In this document: one piece after another, positions 1 to 7,682 of the stretch
Numbering within the stretch: the first letter of the stretch is position 1
How the letters are laid out: each line of letters opens with the position of its first letter
NCBI GenBank assembly: GCA_900316145.1
Contig: ONBQ01000084.1
Span: 1 to 34,868, forward strand
DNA from: an uncultured Eubacteriales bacterium
Lineage (GTDB): Bacteria; Bacillota; Clostridia; Lachnospirales; Bianqueaceae
Length of the DNA: 34,868 nt
Direction of reading: 5' to 3'
Made by a program: the position numbers and the translations under genes
The notes under the pieces: generated by a model
Told to the model about the DNA's origin: nothing
What the model saw: the letters and a program-made list of their open reading frames with translations, nothing else
The model's database searches: none

Positions 1-1078
1 AATCATCGACCGCTTTGATCACGGCACACAAAAACAGCAGGAACGGCGCGTTTTCATAGGGCGTTTCGCCCGGTGACAAAAGGTTCTGTCCCTGGTCAGT
101 CGCGATGGACCAGTTGTTATGCTTGCCGGATCCATTGACCCCGGCGAAGGGTTTCTCATGCAGCAGGCAGACCAGTCCATGCCTTGCGGCTACCTTCTGC
201 ATGATCTCCATCATGAGCTGATTATGGTCCGTAGCGATATTGGTCGTAGAAAAGATCGGGGCCAGTTCGTGCTGGGCCGGCGCGACCTCGTTGTGCTCAG
301 TCTTGGCCAGGATCCCAAGCTTCCAAAGCTCTTCGTTCAGTTCCTCCATAAAGGCGGCGACGCGCGGCTTGATCACGCCGAAATAATGATCGTCCATTTC
401 CTGGCCTTTCGGCGGCTTCGCGCCAAACAGGGTCCTTCCGGTATAGCGCAGGTCCGGCCGCAGGTCATACATTTCTTTGGTGATCAGGAAGTATTCCTGC
501 TCCGGTCCGACGCAGGTGCGCACATTTTTGACCGTGTCATTGCCGAAAAGCTTCAGGATCCGGAGCGCCTGCCGGTTCAGGGCTTCCATGGAACGAAGCA
601 GCGGCGTCTTTTTGTCCAACGCCTCTCCTCCATAGGAACAGAAGGCGGTGGGAATGCAAAGAGTCTTTCCTTTAATAAAGGCGTAGGATGTTGGATCCCA
701 GGCCGTGTAGCCTCTGGCTTCAAAGGTGGCGCGCAGTCCGCCGCTCGGGAAAGAGGAGGCATCCGGCTCGCCCTGGATCAGGTTCTTGCCGGAGAATTCC
801 ATGATCACGCCCCCATCCGGAGAAGGGGAAATAAAGCTGTCATGCTTTTCTGCCGTGATCCCGGTCAGCGGCTGGAACCAATGCGTAAAGTGGGTCGCCC
901 CTTTTGAGATGGCCCAGTCCTTCATGGCGGACGCAACGGCGTTCGCAACGCCCGGATCCAGGCGTTCGCCCTCATCGATCGTTTTTCTAAGTGACTGATA
1001 AACTTCTTCCGGCAGCTTGGCCCGCATCACTCTGTCATCAAATACCAGACTTCCAAAATATTCCGGTATGCTTGTCAT
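1..1078 (-). CDS. glnN: Type III glutamine synthetase (GlnN), N-terminal part, cut by the window edge
   Basis: This is the first 359 residues of a GSIII enzyme, which joins ammonia to glutamate using ATP in the cytoplasm. GSIII proteins are usually about 700 residues, so roughly half is visible. The translation begins [13 protein letters not shown] and carries hallmark GSIII stretches: [20 protein letters not shown], the metal/substrate segment [27 protein letters not shown], and [20 protein letters not shown] near the edge. The ATG at 1078 is chosen because AGGGAGG lies about 8 bases upstream. The gene is divergent from the glutamate synthase operon, fitting a shared ammonia-assimilation role. 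A sigma-A-type promoter and a long hairpin precede it. No frameshift is seen. The C-terminal half lies outside the window. Confidence 0.95.
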   Translation of the reverse strand, partial: MTSIPEYFGSLVFDDRVMRAKLPEEVYQSLRKTIDEGERLDPGVANAVASAMKDWAISKGATHFTHWFQPLTGITAEKHDSFISPSPDGGVIMEFSGKNLIQGEPDASSFPSGGLRATFEARGYTAWDPTSYAFIKGKTLCIPTAFCSYGGEALDKKTPLLRSMEALNRQALRILKLFGNDTVKNVRTCVGPEQEYFLITKEMYDLRPDLRYTGRTLFGAKPPKGQEMDDHYFGVIKPRVAAFMEELNEELWKLGILAKTEHNEVAPAQHELAPIFSTTNIATDHNQLMMEIMQKVAARHGLVCLLHEKPFAGVNGSGKHNNWSIATDQGQNLLSPGETPYENAPFLLFLCAVIKAVDD

Positions 1079-1103
1079 AGTTGGATCCTCCCTTGATGAA
1101 AAT

Positions 1104-1164
1104 GACAAAGGCGTCTTTCGGGAGAAGCTTAAAATAAGCTGTTCTCTCGAAAGACGCCTTTGTC
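1104..1164 (-). promoter_or_regulatory. Long leader hairpin of glnN, probable attenuator or regulator target
   Basis: A 17-base perfect inverted repeat (1104-1120 with 1148-1164, arms GACAAAGGCGTCTTTCG / CGAAAGACGCCTTTGTC) continues inward. A G-U pair comes first, then GAGAA/TTCTC and GCTT/AAGC around an AAAAT loop. It would form at the very 5' end of the glnN mRNA. The minus-strand sequence after it (CATTTTCATC) is only weakly U-rich, so intrinsic termination is uncertain. The outer arm shares AAAGGCG / CGCCTTT with the leader hairpin of the divergent operon. Confidence 0.75.
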
Positions 1165-1175
1165 TTGTTGAGTGT

Positions 1176-1204
1176 ATTCTACACGAAGCATCCCCCGCTG
1201 TCAA
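1176..1204 (-). promoter_or_regulatory. Promoter of glnN
   Basis: On the minus strand TTGACA (1199-1204) and TAGAAT (1176-1181) are separated by 17 bases. This matches the vegetative promoter consensus at 11 of 12 positions. The predicted start, near 1169, lies only a few bases before the leader hairpin at 1104-1164. Confidence 0.8.
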
Positions 1205-1276
1205 CCCTGTTTTGTATATTTTTGCAATTTTAATAATCACTTCTTGCATTTTCTTCCTGTTTTCGTTGTTTTTTAG

Positions 1277-1305
1277 TTGACATTCTGCAGGATTTCATAT
1301 ATAAT
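1277..1305 (+). promoter_or_regulatory. Promoter of the split glutamate synthase operon
   Basis: TTGACA (1277-1282) and TATAAT (1300-1305) are spaced by exactly 17 bases, a perfect vegetative consensus. The predicted start is near 1312, which puts the terminator-like leader hairpin within about 10 bases of the mRNA 5' end. Confidence 0.85.
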
Positions 1306-1319
1306 TCTTGCAAATGAGC

Positions 1320-1372
1320 AAAGGCGTTCATGGAGTGCGGATAGTGTGTCCGCATTCTTTGGACGCCTTTTT
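1320..1372 (+). promoter_or_regulatory. Terminator-like leader hairpin (attenuator) of the glutamate synthase operon
   Basis: AAAGGCGTTC (1320-1329) pairs with GGACGCCTTT (1361-1370) with one G-U pair. An inner stem TGCGGA/TCCGCA closes a seven-base loop. Five T residues (1368-1372) follow the stem. It sits between a consensus promoter and the first gene (start 1413), the layout of a transcription attenuator. Upstream start codons near 1308 would lie at or before the transcription start, so they are not used. Confidence 0.75.
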
Positions 1373-1412
1373 CGTATGCTTACTGATTCTGATCGAAAGG
1401 AAGGATACGCGG

Positions 1413-2522
1413 ATGCGTACTGCAGAAGAGAAAAAAGAAGGAAAGATCCGGATCCCCTCCGGCTGCGCGATCGCCGCAGTTATTTCTAAGGAAGGAAAAC
1501 GGATGAGCGGACAGATCGTGACGGACGCCATGCGCCCCATGCACGATCGTTCCAACGGCCTGGGCGGCGGGTTTGCCGGCTATGGGATCTATCCGGAATA
1601 CAAGGAGCTTTACGCTTTTCATATGTTTTTTGATGACCGGGCCAGCCGCAAGGACTGCGAAGCCTTTTTGAAGGAACGATTTGAAATGGCCGGATCTGAA
1701 CGCATCCCGACCCGGAAAATGCCCGCCATCACCGATGAGCCCGTGATCTGGCGGTATTTCCTGGCCCCGCTTCATTCTCTTGTGGCCAGTCTGCAGATCG
1801 ATGAACGGGAATTCGTAGCCCGCACGGTCATGCAGATCAACGCGGAGCTTAAAGGCGCTTTCTGTTTTTCCAGCGGGAAAAACATGGGGACCTTCAAGGC
1901 CGTAGGCTTCCCGGAAGATGTCGGCGCCTTCTATCAGCTGGAACAGTACGAAGGTTATGCCTGGACCGCGCATGGCCGCTATCCGACCAACACACCCGGC
2001 TGGTGGGGCGGTGCGCATCCCTTTGCTCTTCTGGACTACTCCGTCGTACACAACGGCGAGATCTCCTCCTATGACGCCAACCGCCGGTGCATGGAAATGT
2101 ACGGCTACCGCTGCACCCTTAAGACTGATACGGAAGTTATCACCTACATTCTGGACTATCTGCTGCGCGTGCAGGGTCTGACGTTGGAAGAAGCCGCTCA
2201 TGTGATCGCCGCTCCCTTCTGGAGCACGATCGAGAATAAAAAAGACCCCTCTGAAAAAGACCAGCTGCACTATCTGCGGGCGATGTTTCCGAGTCTCCTG
2301 GTGACCGGGCCCTTTTCCATCGTCCTCGGCTTTGAAGGCGGACTGATGGCGCTAAACGACAGGCTGAAGCTTCGATCCATGGTCGTCGGGGAAAAGGATG
2401 ATAAGGTCTATATTGCCAGTGAAGAAGTCGCGATCCGGGTCATGGAGCCTGCGGTCGAAAGGATCTGGGCGCCGGCCGGCGGAGAACCGGTGATCGTGCA
2501 GGTCCAGGGAGGTAAAATATGA
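1413..2522 (+). CDS. Class II glutamine amidotransferase subunit of a split glutamate synthase
   Basis: This 369-residue protein matches the N-terminal nucleophile glutaminase domain of glutamate synthase. It would release ammonia from glutamine for the FMN domain encoded next. Visible class II motifs are the ARYPTNTPGWWGGAHPF-type segment (here GRYPTNTPGW), VVHNGEISSYDANR and TDTEVITYILDYLL. The candidate nucleophile Cys18 (IPSGCAIAAV) is not next to the initiator Met, so a 17-residue leader would have to be removed. The ATG at 1413 is preferred over the in-frame 1308 start because GAAAGGAAGG lies about 9 bases upstream and 1308 precedes the predicted transcription start. The stop overlaps the next start (ATGA). 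Confidence 0.88.
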   Translation: MRTAEEKKEGKIRIPSGCAIAAVISKEGKRMSGQIVTDAMRPMHDRSNGLGGGFAGYGIYPEYKELYAFHMFFDDRASRKDCEAFLKERFEMAGSERIPTRKMPAITDEPVIWRYFLAPLHSLVASLQIDEREFVARTVMQINAELKGAFCFSSGKNMGTFKAVGFPEDVGAFYQLEQYEGYAWTAHGRYPTNTPGWWGGAHPFALLDYSVVHNGEISSYDANRRCMEMYGYRCTLKTDTEVITYILDYLLRVQGLTLEEAAHVIAAPFWSTIENKKDPSEKDQLHYLRAMFPSLLVTGPFSIVLGFEGGLMALNDRLKLRSMVVGEKDDKVYIASEEVAIRVMEPAVERIWAPAGGEPVIVQVQGGKI

Positions 2523-4024
2523 GCATTTCCTATTTTTATCCGGAATTTGAAGTGATCCGGAATGAAAACCGCTGCATCGCCTGCCGCGTCTGTGAGCGAC
2601 AGTGCGCTAATGAGGTGCACTCTTTCGATCCGGCATTCGGTCTGATGAAAAGCGATGAGTCGCTTTGCGTCAATTGTCAGCGTTGTGTTTCTCTTTGCCC
2701 GACCCGCGCGCTCAAGATCGTAAAAAGTGACTGCCGGCTTAGGGAAAATGCCAACTGGTCCGATCAGACCATCCGCGAGATCTACAAGCAGGCTTCAAGC
2801 GGGGGCGTGCTGCTCTCCTCCATGGGCAACCCGAACCCGCTGCCGGTCTACTGGGACCGGATCCTGATAAACGCCTCCCAGGTCACGAACCCGCCCATCG
2901 ACCCGCTGAGAGAGCCAATGGAGACGCGGGTCTTCCTCGGCGCGAAGCCGGACCGGATCCGGCGGGATCCGGATGGCCATCTGGATACTCATCTGCCTCC
3001 GCAGATCGAACTGTCCATGCCAGTCATGTTCTCCGCCATGAGCTACGGCTCCATCAGCTACAATGCGCATGCCTCTCTGGCCCGGGCGGCCACGGAGCTG
3101 GGCATCCTTTATAATACCGGCGAAGGTGGTCTGCATGAGGACTTTTATGTGTATGGCGATCATACCGTCGTGCAGGTGGCTTCCGGCCGTTTTGGCGTCC
3201 ATGAGGACTATCTGAAGGCCGGCGCCGCGATCGAGATCAAGATGGGCCAGGGCGCCAAACCCGGCATCGGCGGGCATCTGCCCGGAACCAAGATCGTAGG
3301 CGACGTGTCCCGTACCCGAATGATCCCGGAAGGCTCCGATGCCATCTCTCCCGCCCCGCATCATGATATCTATTCCATCGAAGATCTTCGGCAGCTGGTC
3401 TACTCCTTAAAAGAAGCCACGGAATACAAAAAGCCTGTCATCGTCAAAGTCGCGGCTGTGCATAATATCGCAGCGATCGCCAGCGGCATTGCCCGCAGCG
3501 GCGCGGATATCATCGCGATCGACGGTTTTCGCGGTGGGACCGGAGCGGCCCCGACCCGCATCCGTGACAACGTGGGCATCCCCATCGAGCTGGCCTTGGC
3601 CGCCGTAGACCAGCGTCTGCGCGATGAAGGGATCCGCAACCAGGTCTCCCTGGTCGTGGGCGGCAGCATCCGCAGCGCGGCGGACGTTGTCAAAGCCATT
3701 GCGCTTGGGGCGGACGCCTGCTACATCGCGACCGTAGCCCTTCTGGCTTTGGGGTGCCACCTGTGCCGGACCTGCCAGAGCGGCAAATGCAACTGGGGCA
3801 TCGCCACCCAGCGGCCGGATCTTGTCAAGCGCCTCAACCCCGCCATCGGCAAGGAACGCCTGGTCAACCTGATGAACGCCTGGCGCCATGAGATCATGGA
3901 GCTGATGGGCGGTATGGGCATCAACTCCATCGAAGCCCTGAAGGGCAACCGGCTGATGCTGCGCGGCGTAGGTCTGAACAGCGAAGAGCTGAAGATCCTG
4001 GGCATCTCTCACGCAGGGGAATAA
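2519..4024 (+). CDS. Glutamate synthase FMN domain protein with N-terminal 2x[4Fe-4S] ferredoxin domain
   Basis: This 501-residue protein corresponds to the central synthase domain of GltB, where ammonia and 2-oxoglutarate become glutamate. It begins with a ferredoxin domain with two clusters: Cys19/22/25/29 and Cys50/53/56/60. The FMN barrel follows, with SAMSYGSISYNAHASLA, GEGGLHEDF, IEIKMGQGAKPGIGGHLPG and DGFRGGTGAAPTRIRD. Near residues 412-423 the cluster motif CHLCRTCQSGKC matches the 3Fe-4S site of glutamate synthases. The length is close to archaeal-type GltB2 proteins. Its start overlaps the amidotransferase stop by four bases, implying coupled translation. The extra ferredoxin domain and the ferredoxin-like gene downstream suggest electrons arrive through iron-sulfur carriers. 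Confidence 0.9.
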   Translation: MSISYFYPEFEVIRNENRCIACRVCERQCANEVHSFDPAFGLMKSDESLCVNCQRCVSLCPTRALKIVKSDCRLRENANWSDQTIREIYKQASSGGVLLSSMGNPNPLPVYWDRILINASQVTNPPIDPLREPMETRVFLGAKPDRIRRDPDGHLDTHLPPQIELSMPVMFSAMSYGSISYNAHASLARAATELGILYNTGEGGLHEDFYVYGDHTVVQVASGRFGVHEDYLKAGAAIEIKMGQGAKPGIGGHLPGTKIVGDVSRTRMIPEGSDAISPAPHHDIYSIEDLRQLVYSLKEATEYKKPVIVKVAAVHNIAAIASGIARSGADIIAIDGFRGGTGAAPTRIRDNVGIPIELALAAVDQRLRDEGIRNQVSLVVGGSIRSAADVVKAIALGADACYIATVALLALGCHLCRTCQSGKCNWGIATQRPDLVKRLNPAIGKERLVNLMNAWRHEIMELMGGMGINSIEALKGNRLMLRGVGLNSEELKILGISHAGE

Positions 4025-4038
4025 GCAAGGAGGCTGCA

Positions 4039-4479
4039 ATGAAAAGAGTCTATGTAAATGAAGAATGGTGTCTGGCCTGTCATTTGTGCGAATACAACTG
4101 TGCCTTTGCCAACTCCGGCGTCAAAGATATGGTCACCGCCTTAAAAGGAAAACCGATCTTTCCCCGGATCCACATCGAGGGCAATGAGCAGATTTCCTTT
4201 GCCGTTTCCTGCCGGCATTGCACCGATCCTCTTTGTATGAAAAGCTGCATCGCCGGTGCCATCTCCCGCCAGGATGGCGTGATCCGGATCGATCCGGATA
4301 AATGTGTGGGCTGTCTGACCTGCGTTCTGGTCTGTCCGTATGGAGCGCTGGCTCCGGGAGAGACCGGTGTCATGCAAAAGTGTGAGCTCTGTCTGAATAA
4401 CTCCCCCGGTGAGCCCGCCTGTGTCCGGGGCTGTCCGAACCGGGCCATCGTATATGAAGAAAGGAAGGCCTGGCTATGA
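4039..4479 (+). CDS. 4Fe-4S ferredoxin-type electron transfer protein
   Basis: This 146-residue protein is rich in cluster-binding cysteines of the HycB/CooF-like kind, for example CLACHLCEYNC (from residue 11), CRHCTDPLCMKSC, CVGCLTCVLVCP and CELCLNNSPGEPACVRGCP. It probably relays electrons between the FAD oxidoreductase encoded next and the FMN synthase subunit. A strong AAGGAGG site lies just upstream of the ATG. It overlaps the next gene by four bases (ATGA). It has no signal peptide or membrane segment, so it acts in the cytoplasm. Its exact electron donor is inferred from position only. Confidence 0.88.
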   Translation: MKRVYVNEEWCLACHLCEYNCAFANSGVKDMVTALKGKPIFPRIHIEGNEQISFAVSCRHCTDPLCMKSCIAGAISRQDGVIRIDPDKCVGCLTCVLVCPYGALAPGETGVMQKCELCLNNSPGEPACVRGCPNRAIVYEERKAWL

Positions 4480-5708
4480 ATCCATATGTCATCATCGGCA
4501 ACGGCACCGCTGCCTGCGGGTGCATCGAAGGAATCCGTTCGGTGGACCAAGAGAACCCGATCCTGGTCCTCTCGGAAGAAAAATATCCTGTCTATGGACG
4601 TCCGCTGATCTCCTATTACCTGGAAGGCAAGACGGATCTGAAACATATGGGCTACCGGGACGCTGACTTCTATGAAAAAAACCGAGTCCAGGTCCTTTAC
4701 GGTCAAAAAGCTGCCTCTCTCCATCCGGACCTCCATAAGATCCTGACCGATCAGGGGGAGGCTCTCCTCTATTCCAAAGTCTGCGTTGCCGCAGGCTCCT
4801 CTCCCTTTGTCCCGCCCATGGACGGTCTGGAGCATGTAAAACAGAAATACGGGTTCATGACGCTGGAGGACGCGCTGTCTCTGGAAAAAGCCCTGACGCC
4901 TGACGCCCGGGTGCTGATCATCGGTGCCGGGTTGATCGGGCTTAAGTGTGCGGAAGGGATCCGGGACCGTGTGGGCTGTATAACCGTCTGTGATCTGGCA
5001 GACCACATCCTCTCCAGTATTCTGAGGCCGGAAGAGGCCATGATCATCCAGAGGCATCTGGAAAAAAACGGCCTTGCCTTCTGTCTGGGAGACACCGCAG
5101 CCCGTTTTGAAGAGAATAAAGCTTTTATGCGCAGCGGGAAGCAGATCGACTTCGACATTCTGGTGCTGGCCGTCGGCGTACGCGCCAATACCGGTCTGGT
5201 CAAAGAAGCCGGCGGGAAGACGGATCGCGGGATCCTGGCTGATACGCATATGGCCACCGATCTGCCGGATGTTTTTACGGCAGGCGACTGCTGTCAGGGC
5301 TATGATTTGTCGACCGGGCAGAACCGCGTTCTGGCGATCCTGCCCAACGCATATATGCAGGGCTTTACGGCCGGGATCAACATGGCCGGAGGGAACCAGG
5401 TCTTTGACCAGGGGATCCCCATGAATTCCATCGGCTTTTTCAGTCTGCATCTGATGAGCGCCGGAGTCTGTTCCGGCCAAAGGAAGGACATTCCTGTCGA
5501 AGGCGGGCTCAAACGGTTCTATATCCAAGATGGTCTCCTGAAAGGCTATATTCTGATCGGCCGGACGGAACGGGCCGGCATCTATACGTCCTTGATCCGG
5601 GAGCAGATCCCATTGGAAGGTCTTGATTTCGACCTTCTGAGCGAGGCGGCGACCAGCGCCGCGTTCTCCCCAGATATCCGTAGAAAAAAGTTCGGAGGTA
5701 TGGTATAA
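4476..5708 (+). CDS. FAD/NAD(P)-dependent oxidoreductase of the glutamate synthase operon
   Basis: This 410-residue pyridine nucleotide-disulfide-type oxidoreductase resembles the rubredoxin reductase/NirB N-terminal group. The N-terminal dinucleotide fold is VIIGNGTAACGCIEGIR, the internal NAD(P) fold is VLIIGAGLIGLKCAEGI near residue 146, and the C-terminal FAD motif is VFTAGDCC near residue 268. In this operon it occupies the place of GltD, passing electrons from NAD(P)H toward the ferredoxin-like and FMN subunits. It is shorter than classical GltD and is not GltD-like at the N-terminus, where GltD carries its own iron-sulfur domain. It overlaps both neighbours (ATGA upstream, TAATG downstream). 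Electron acceptor and cofactor preference are inferred. Confidence 0.85.
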   Translation: MNPYVIIGNGTAACGCIEGIRSVDQENPILVLSEEKYPVYGRPLISYYLEGKTDLKHMGYRDADFYEKNRVQVLYGQKAASLHPDLHKILTDQGEALLYSKVCVAAGSSPFVPPMDGLEHVKQKYGFMTLEDALSLEKALTPDARVLIIGAGLIGLKCAEGIRDRVGCITVCDLADHILSSILRPEEAMIIQRHLEKNGLAFCLGDTAARFEENKAFMRSGKQIDFDILVLAVGVRANTGLVKEAGGKTDRGILADTHMATDLPDVFTAGDCCQGYDLSTGQNRVLAILPNAYMQGFTAGINMAGGNQVFDQGIPMNSIGFFSLHLMSAGVCSGQRKDIPVEGGLKRFYIQDGLLKGYILIGRTERAGIYTSLIREQIPLEGLDFDLLSEAATSAAFSPDIRRKKFGGMV

Positions 5709-6430
5709 TGAAAATGATCGATACGACCTGTATGGACCATCGAAAGATCAACGAAGCTTTGCGAGGGGCCGGTACCTCTGCCGCCCTCACCGGTTGTCTG
5801 GGGCAGCGCTTTATCGCGGCCGGACTAGGCGATCTTTCCATCGATATCCGCGGCATCCCCGGCAACGCCTTAGGCGCCTATCTGAACGGCGCGTCCATTC
5901 AGGTTCATGGAAACGCGCAGGACGCGGTCGGTGATACCATGAACGAGGGGGAGATCACGGTTTTTGGCAGCATCGGCGACGCGGCCGGTTATGCCATGCG
6001 TGGCGGCGCGATCTATGTGAAGGGCAATGCCGGGTACCGGGCCGGCATCCACATGAAAGCGTATAAAGAGAAAAGGCCGGTCCTCGTGATCGGCGGGAGA
6101 GCCGGCAGTTTTCTGGGAGAATACCAGGCCGGCGGCCTGATCGTGGTCCTGGGCCTTCATGAGGATCCAAAGCCCATCGTGGGCAATTTCCCCTGCACAG
6201 GCATGCATGGCGGTATGATGTTCCTGCGCGGCGATCATCCGGAAATCCGGTTCCCGGCGCAGGTAACGGCGCGCCAGGCCTTTCCGGAGGATCTGGACCT
6301 GATCCGGCCTTATCTGGCCGTTTTCTGTGAGCGGTTCGGTTTTGATCTGACCGATATCATGAACGCGCCGTTTACCATGATCACGCCGGACAGCCGCAAC
6401 CCGTATCAACAAATGTATGTAGCCAATTGA
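5708..6430 (+). CDS. GXGXG-motif protein (glutamate synthase C-terminal domain homologue, GltB3-like)
   Basis: This 240-residue protein has the right-handed beta-helix repeats of the glutamate synthase alpha C-terminal domain. Repeated Gly-x-x-Gly steps are visible, such as GIPGNALGAYLNGA, VHGNAQDAVGDTMNEG, VFGSIGDAAGYAMRGG and VKGNAGYRAGIHMK. In large GltB the domain is structural and shapes the ammonia channel; here it would assemble as a separate subunit with the amidotransferase and FMN proteins. The start codon overlaps the previous stop by one base (TAATG), so translation is probably coupled. The 43 bases after it hold a stable hairpin and the ribosome binding site of the next gene. Confidence 0.87.
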   Translation: MKMIDTTCMDHRKINEALRGAGTSAALTGCLGQRFIAAGLGDLSIDIRGIPGNALGAYLNGASIQVHGNAQDAVGDTMNEGEITVFGSIGDAAGYAMRGGAIYVKGNAGYRAGIHMKAYKEKRPVLVIGGRAGSFLGEYQAGGLIVVLGLHEDPKPIVGNFPCTGMHGGMMFLRGDHPEIRFPAQVTARQAFPEDLDLIRPYLAVFCERFGFDLTDIMNAPFTMITPDSRNPYQQMYVAN

Positions 6431-6435
6431 CTTGC

Positions 6436-6457
6436 CTCCGGCGACCGGGGGCCGGAG
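6436..6457 (+). other. Intercistronic hairpin before the glutamine-synthetase-like gene
   Basis: CTCCGGC (6436-6442) and GCCGGAG (6451-6457) form a seven-base GC-rich stem with an eight-base loop. No T-run follows, so it is not an intrinsic terminator. It ends a few bases before the AAAGGAG site of the next gene and might act in mRNA stability or tuning of translation. Confidence 0.55.
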
Positions 6458-6473
6458 TAAAAGGAGACATCCC

Positions 6474-7646
6474 ATGAACTACACCAAAGAAGAAGTTCTG
6501 CAGTATATACAGGAAGAAGACGTGAAATTCATCCGCCTGGCTTTTTGTGATGTTTTCGGCAAGCAGAAAAACCTGTCCATCATGGCCGATGAACTGCCGC
6601 GGGCCTTTGAAAGGGGCATCCCTTTCGATCCGGCCTCGATATCCGGTTTCAGCCAGGTCACCCGCTCGGATCTGCTGTTGCATCCGGACCCGGATACCCT
6701 GTCCTGGCTGCCCTGGCGGCCGGAGCACGGAAAGGTCGTGCGGATGTTCTGCTCCATCACCTACCCGGACGGCACAGATTTTCCGTGTGATACAAGAAGT
6801 CTGCTAAAGCAGGCGGTAAAAGAGGGTGAAGAGCAGGGTCTTACCTTCTCCTTTGCCACGCGGCAGGAATTTTACCTGTTCCAGCTGGATGAAAACGACA
6901 ACCCCACTCATCTGCCCTATGATACCGCCGGTTATATGGACATCGCGCCGGAGGACCGGGGCGAGAACATTCGCCGCGAGATCATTCTTCTGCTCGAGCA
7001 AATGGGCATCCGTCCGGAAAGCTCCCGGCATGAGGCCGGGCCGGGACAGAATACCATCAACTTCCATTATTCCGACCCGCTTACGGCTGCCGATCATATG
7101 CTCACCTTCCAGACGATCGTCAAAACGGTGGCCCGGCGCAACGGCCTGTACGCGGATTTTTCTCCCCGACCCATCGCTGGTCAGCCCGGCAACGGCCTGC
7201 ATATCACCATGTCCATCGATTCCCCCGGAGCGGAGGATCAGATCCGGCCGGCGGCCGCCGGTCTCTTGGATCATGTCAAGGATATGACTCTGTTCCTGAA
7301 TCCGACGGAAGCCTCCTATGATCGTTTAGGGCATTTCCGCGCGCCGTTCCAGGTCTCCTGGTCCCATGAGAATTCTTCCGCGCTGCTGCGGGTGCCGGTC
7401 GTTCCCGGCGATCACCCTCGTGTGGTGCTGCGCTCTCCGGACCCGGAATCAAACCCCTATCTGTCCTTTATCCTGATGATCTATGCCGCCCTGGACGGGA
7501 TCCGCAGAAACCTGTCCCTGGATGCGGCAGAAAGTGATGTCACCAATCTTCCCATGACACTGAAGGCAGCCCGTGACCTGGCGCTTTCCAGTGATTTCAT
7601 TCGTTCTCATGTTCCGGGCGAGATCCTGGGTGTCTATCCGGACTGA
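6474..7646 (+). CDS. Glutamine synthetase-like protein with a degenerate active site
   Basis: This 390-residue protein has the GlnA fold signatures FRAPFQVSWS, HEAGPGQNT, NGLHITMSI and LRSPDPESNPYLSF. From family alignment by eye, the n1 ligands Glu132 and Glu187 and the n2 ligand His243 are kept. Several key residues of bacterial GS are changed: Arg130 at the E129 position, Thr194 at E220, Arg289 at E327, Ser301 at R339 and Val318 at E357 (Salmonella numbering, from memory). It is shorter than the usual 440-470 residues. Normal glutamine synthesis therefore looks unlikely; a regulatory, scaffold or altered-substrate role is possible. The ATG at 6474 follows AAAGGAG; an in-frame TTG at 6432 lacks a site. 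Confidence 0.8.
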   Translation: MNYTKEEVLQYIQEEDVKFIRLAFCDVFGKQKNLSIMADELPRAFERGIPFDPASISGFSQVTRSDLLLHPDPDTLSWLPWRPEHGKVVRMFCSITYPDGTDFPCDTRSLLKQAVKEGEEQGLTFSFATRQEFYLFQLDENDNPTHLPYDTAGYMDIAPEDRGENIRREIILLLEQMGIRPESSRHEAGPGQNTINFHYSDPLTAADHMLTFQTIVKTVARRNGLYADFSPRPIAGQPGNGLHITMSIDSPGAEDQIRPAAAGLLDHVKDMTLFLNPTEASYDRLGHFRAPFQVSWSHENSSALLRVPVVPGDHPRVVLRSPDPESNPYLSFILMIYAALDGIRRNLSLDAAESDVTNLPMTLKAARDLALSSDFIRSHVPGEILGVYPD

Positions 7647-7682
7647 TGCCCTTTGGCCATAGAAAAAGAAAGGAGGAAGCTC

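Noticed and set aside
119-907. Long plus-strand reading frame opposite glnN
   Set aside because: It is antisense to the clear GSIII coding frame, has no family motifs and no ribosome site.
1300-1330. Classical ANTAR two-hairpin RNA motif with AxxGxx hexaloops
   Set aside because: TTGC-AAATGA-GCAA has a six-base loop but the G is at position 5 and the left arm lies before the predicted transcription start. No second hexaloop was found.
1308-1412. Longer N-terminus for the amidotransferase starting at 1308
   Set aside because: It would start at or before the predicted transcription start and read through the leader hairpin. The ATG at 1413 has a good ribosome site.
4080-5528. 482-residue minus-strand frame opposite the ferredoxin and oxidoreductase genes
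   Set aside because: Shadow of two well-supported plus-strand genes; the translation shows no domain.
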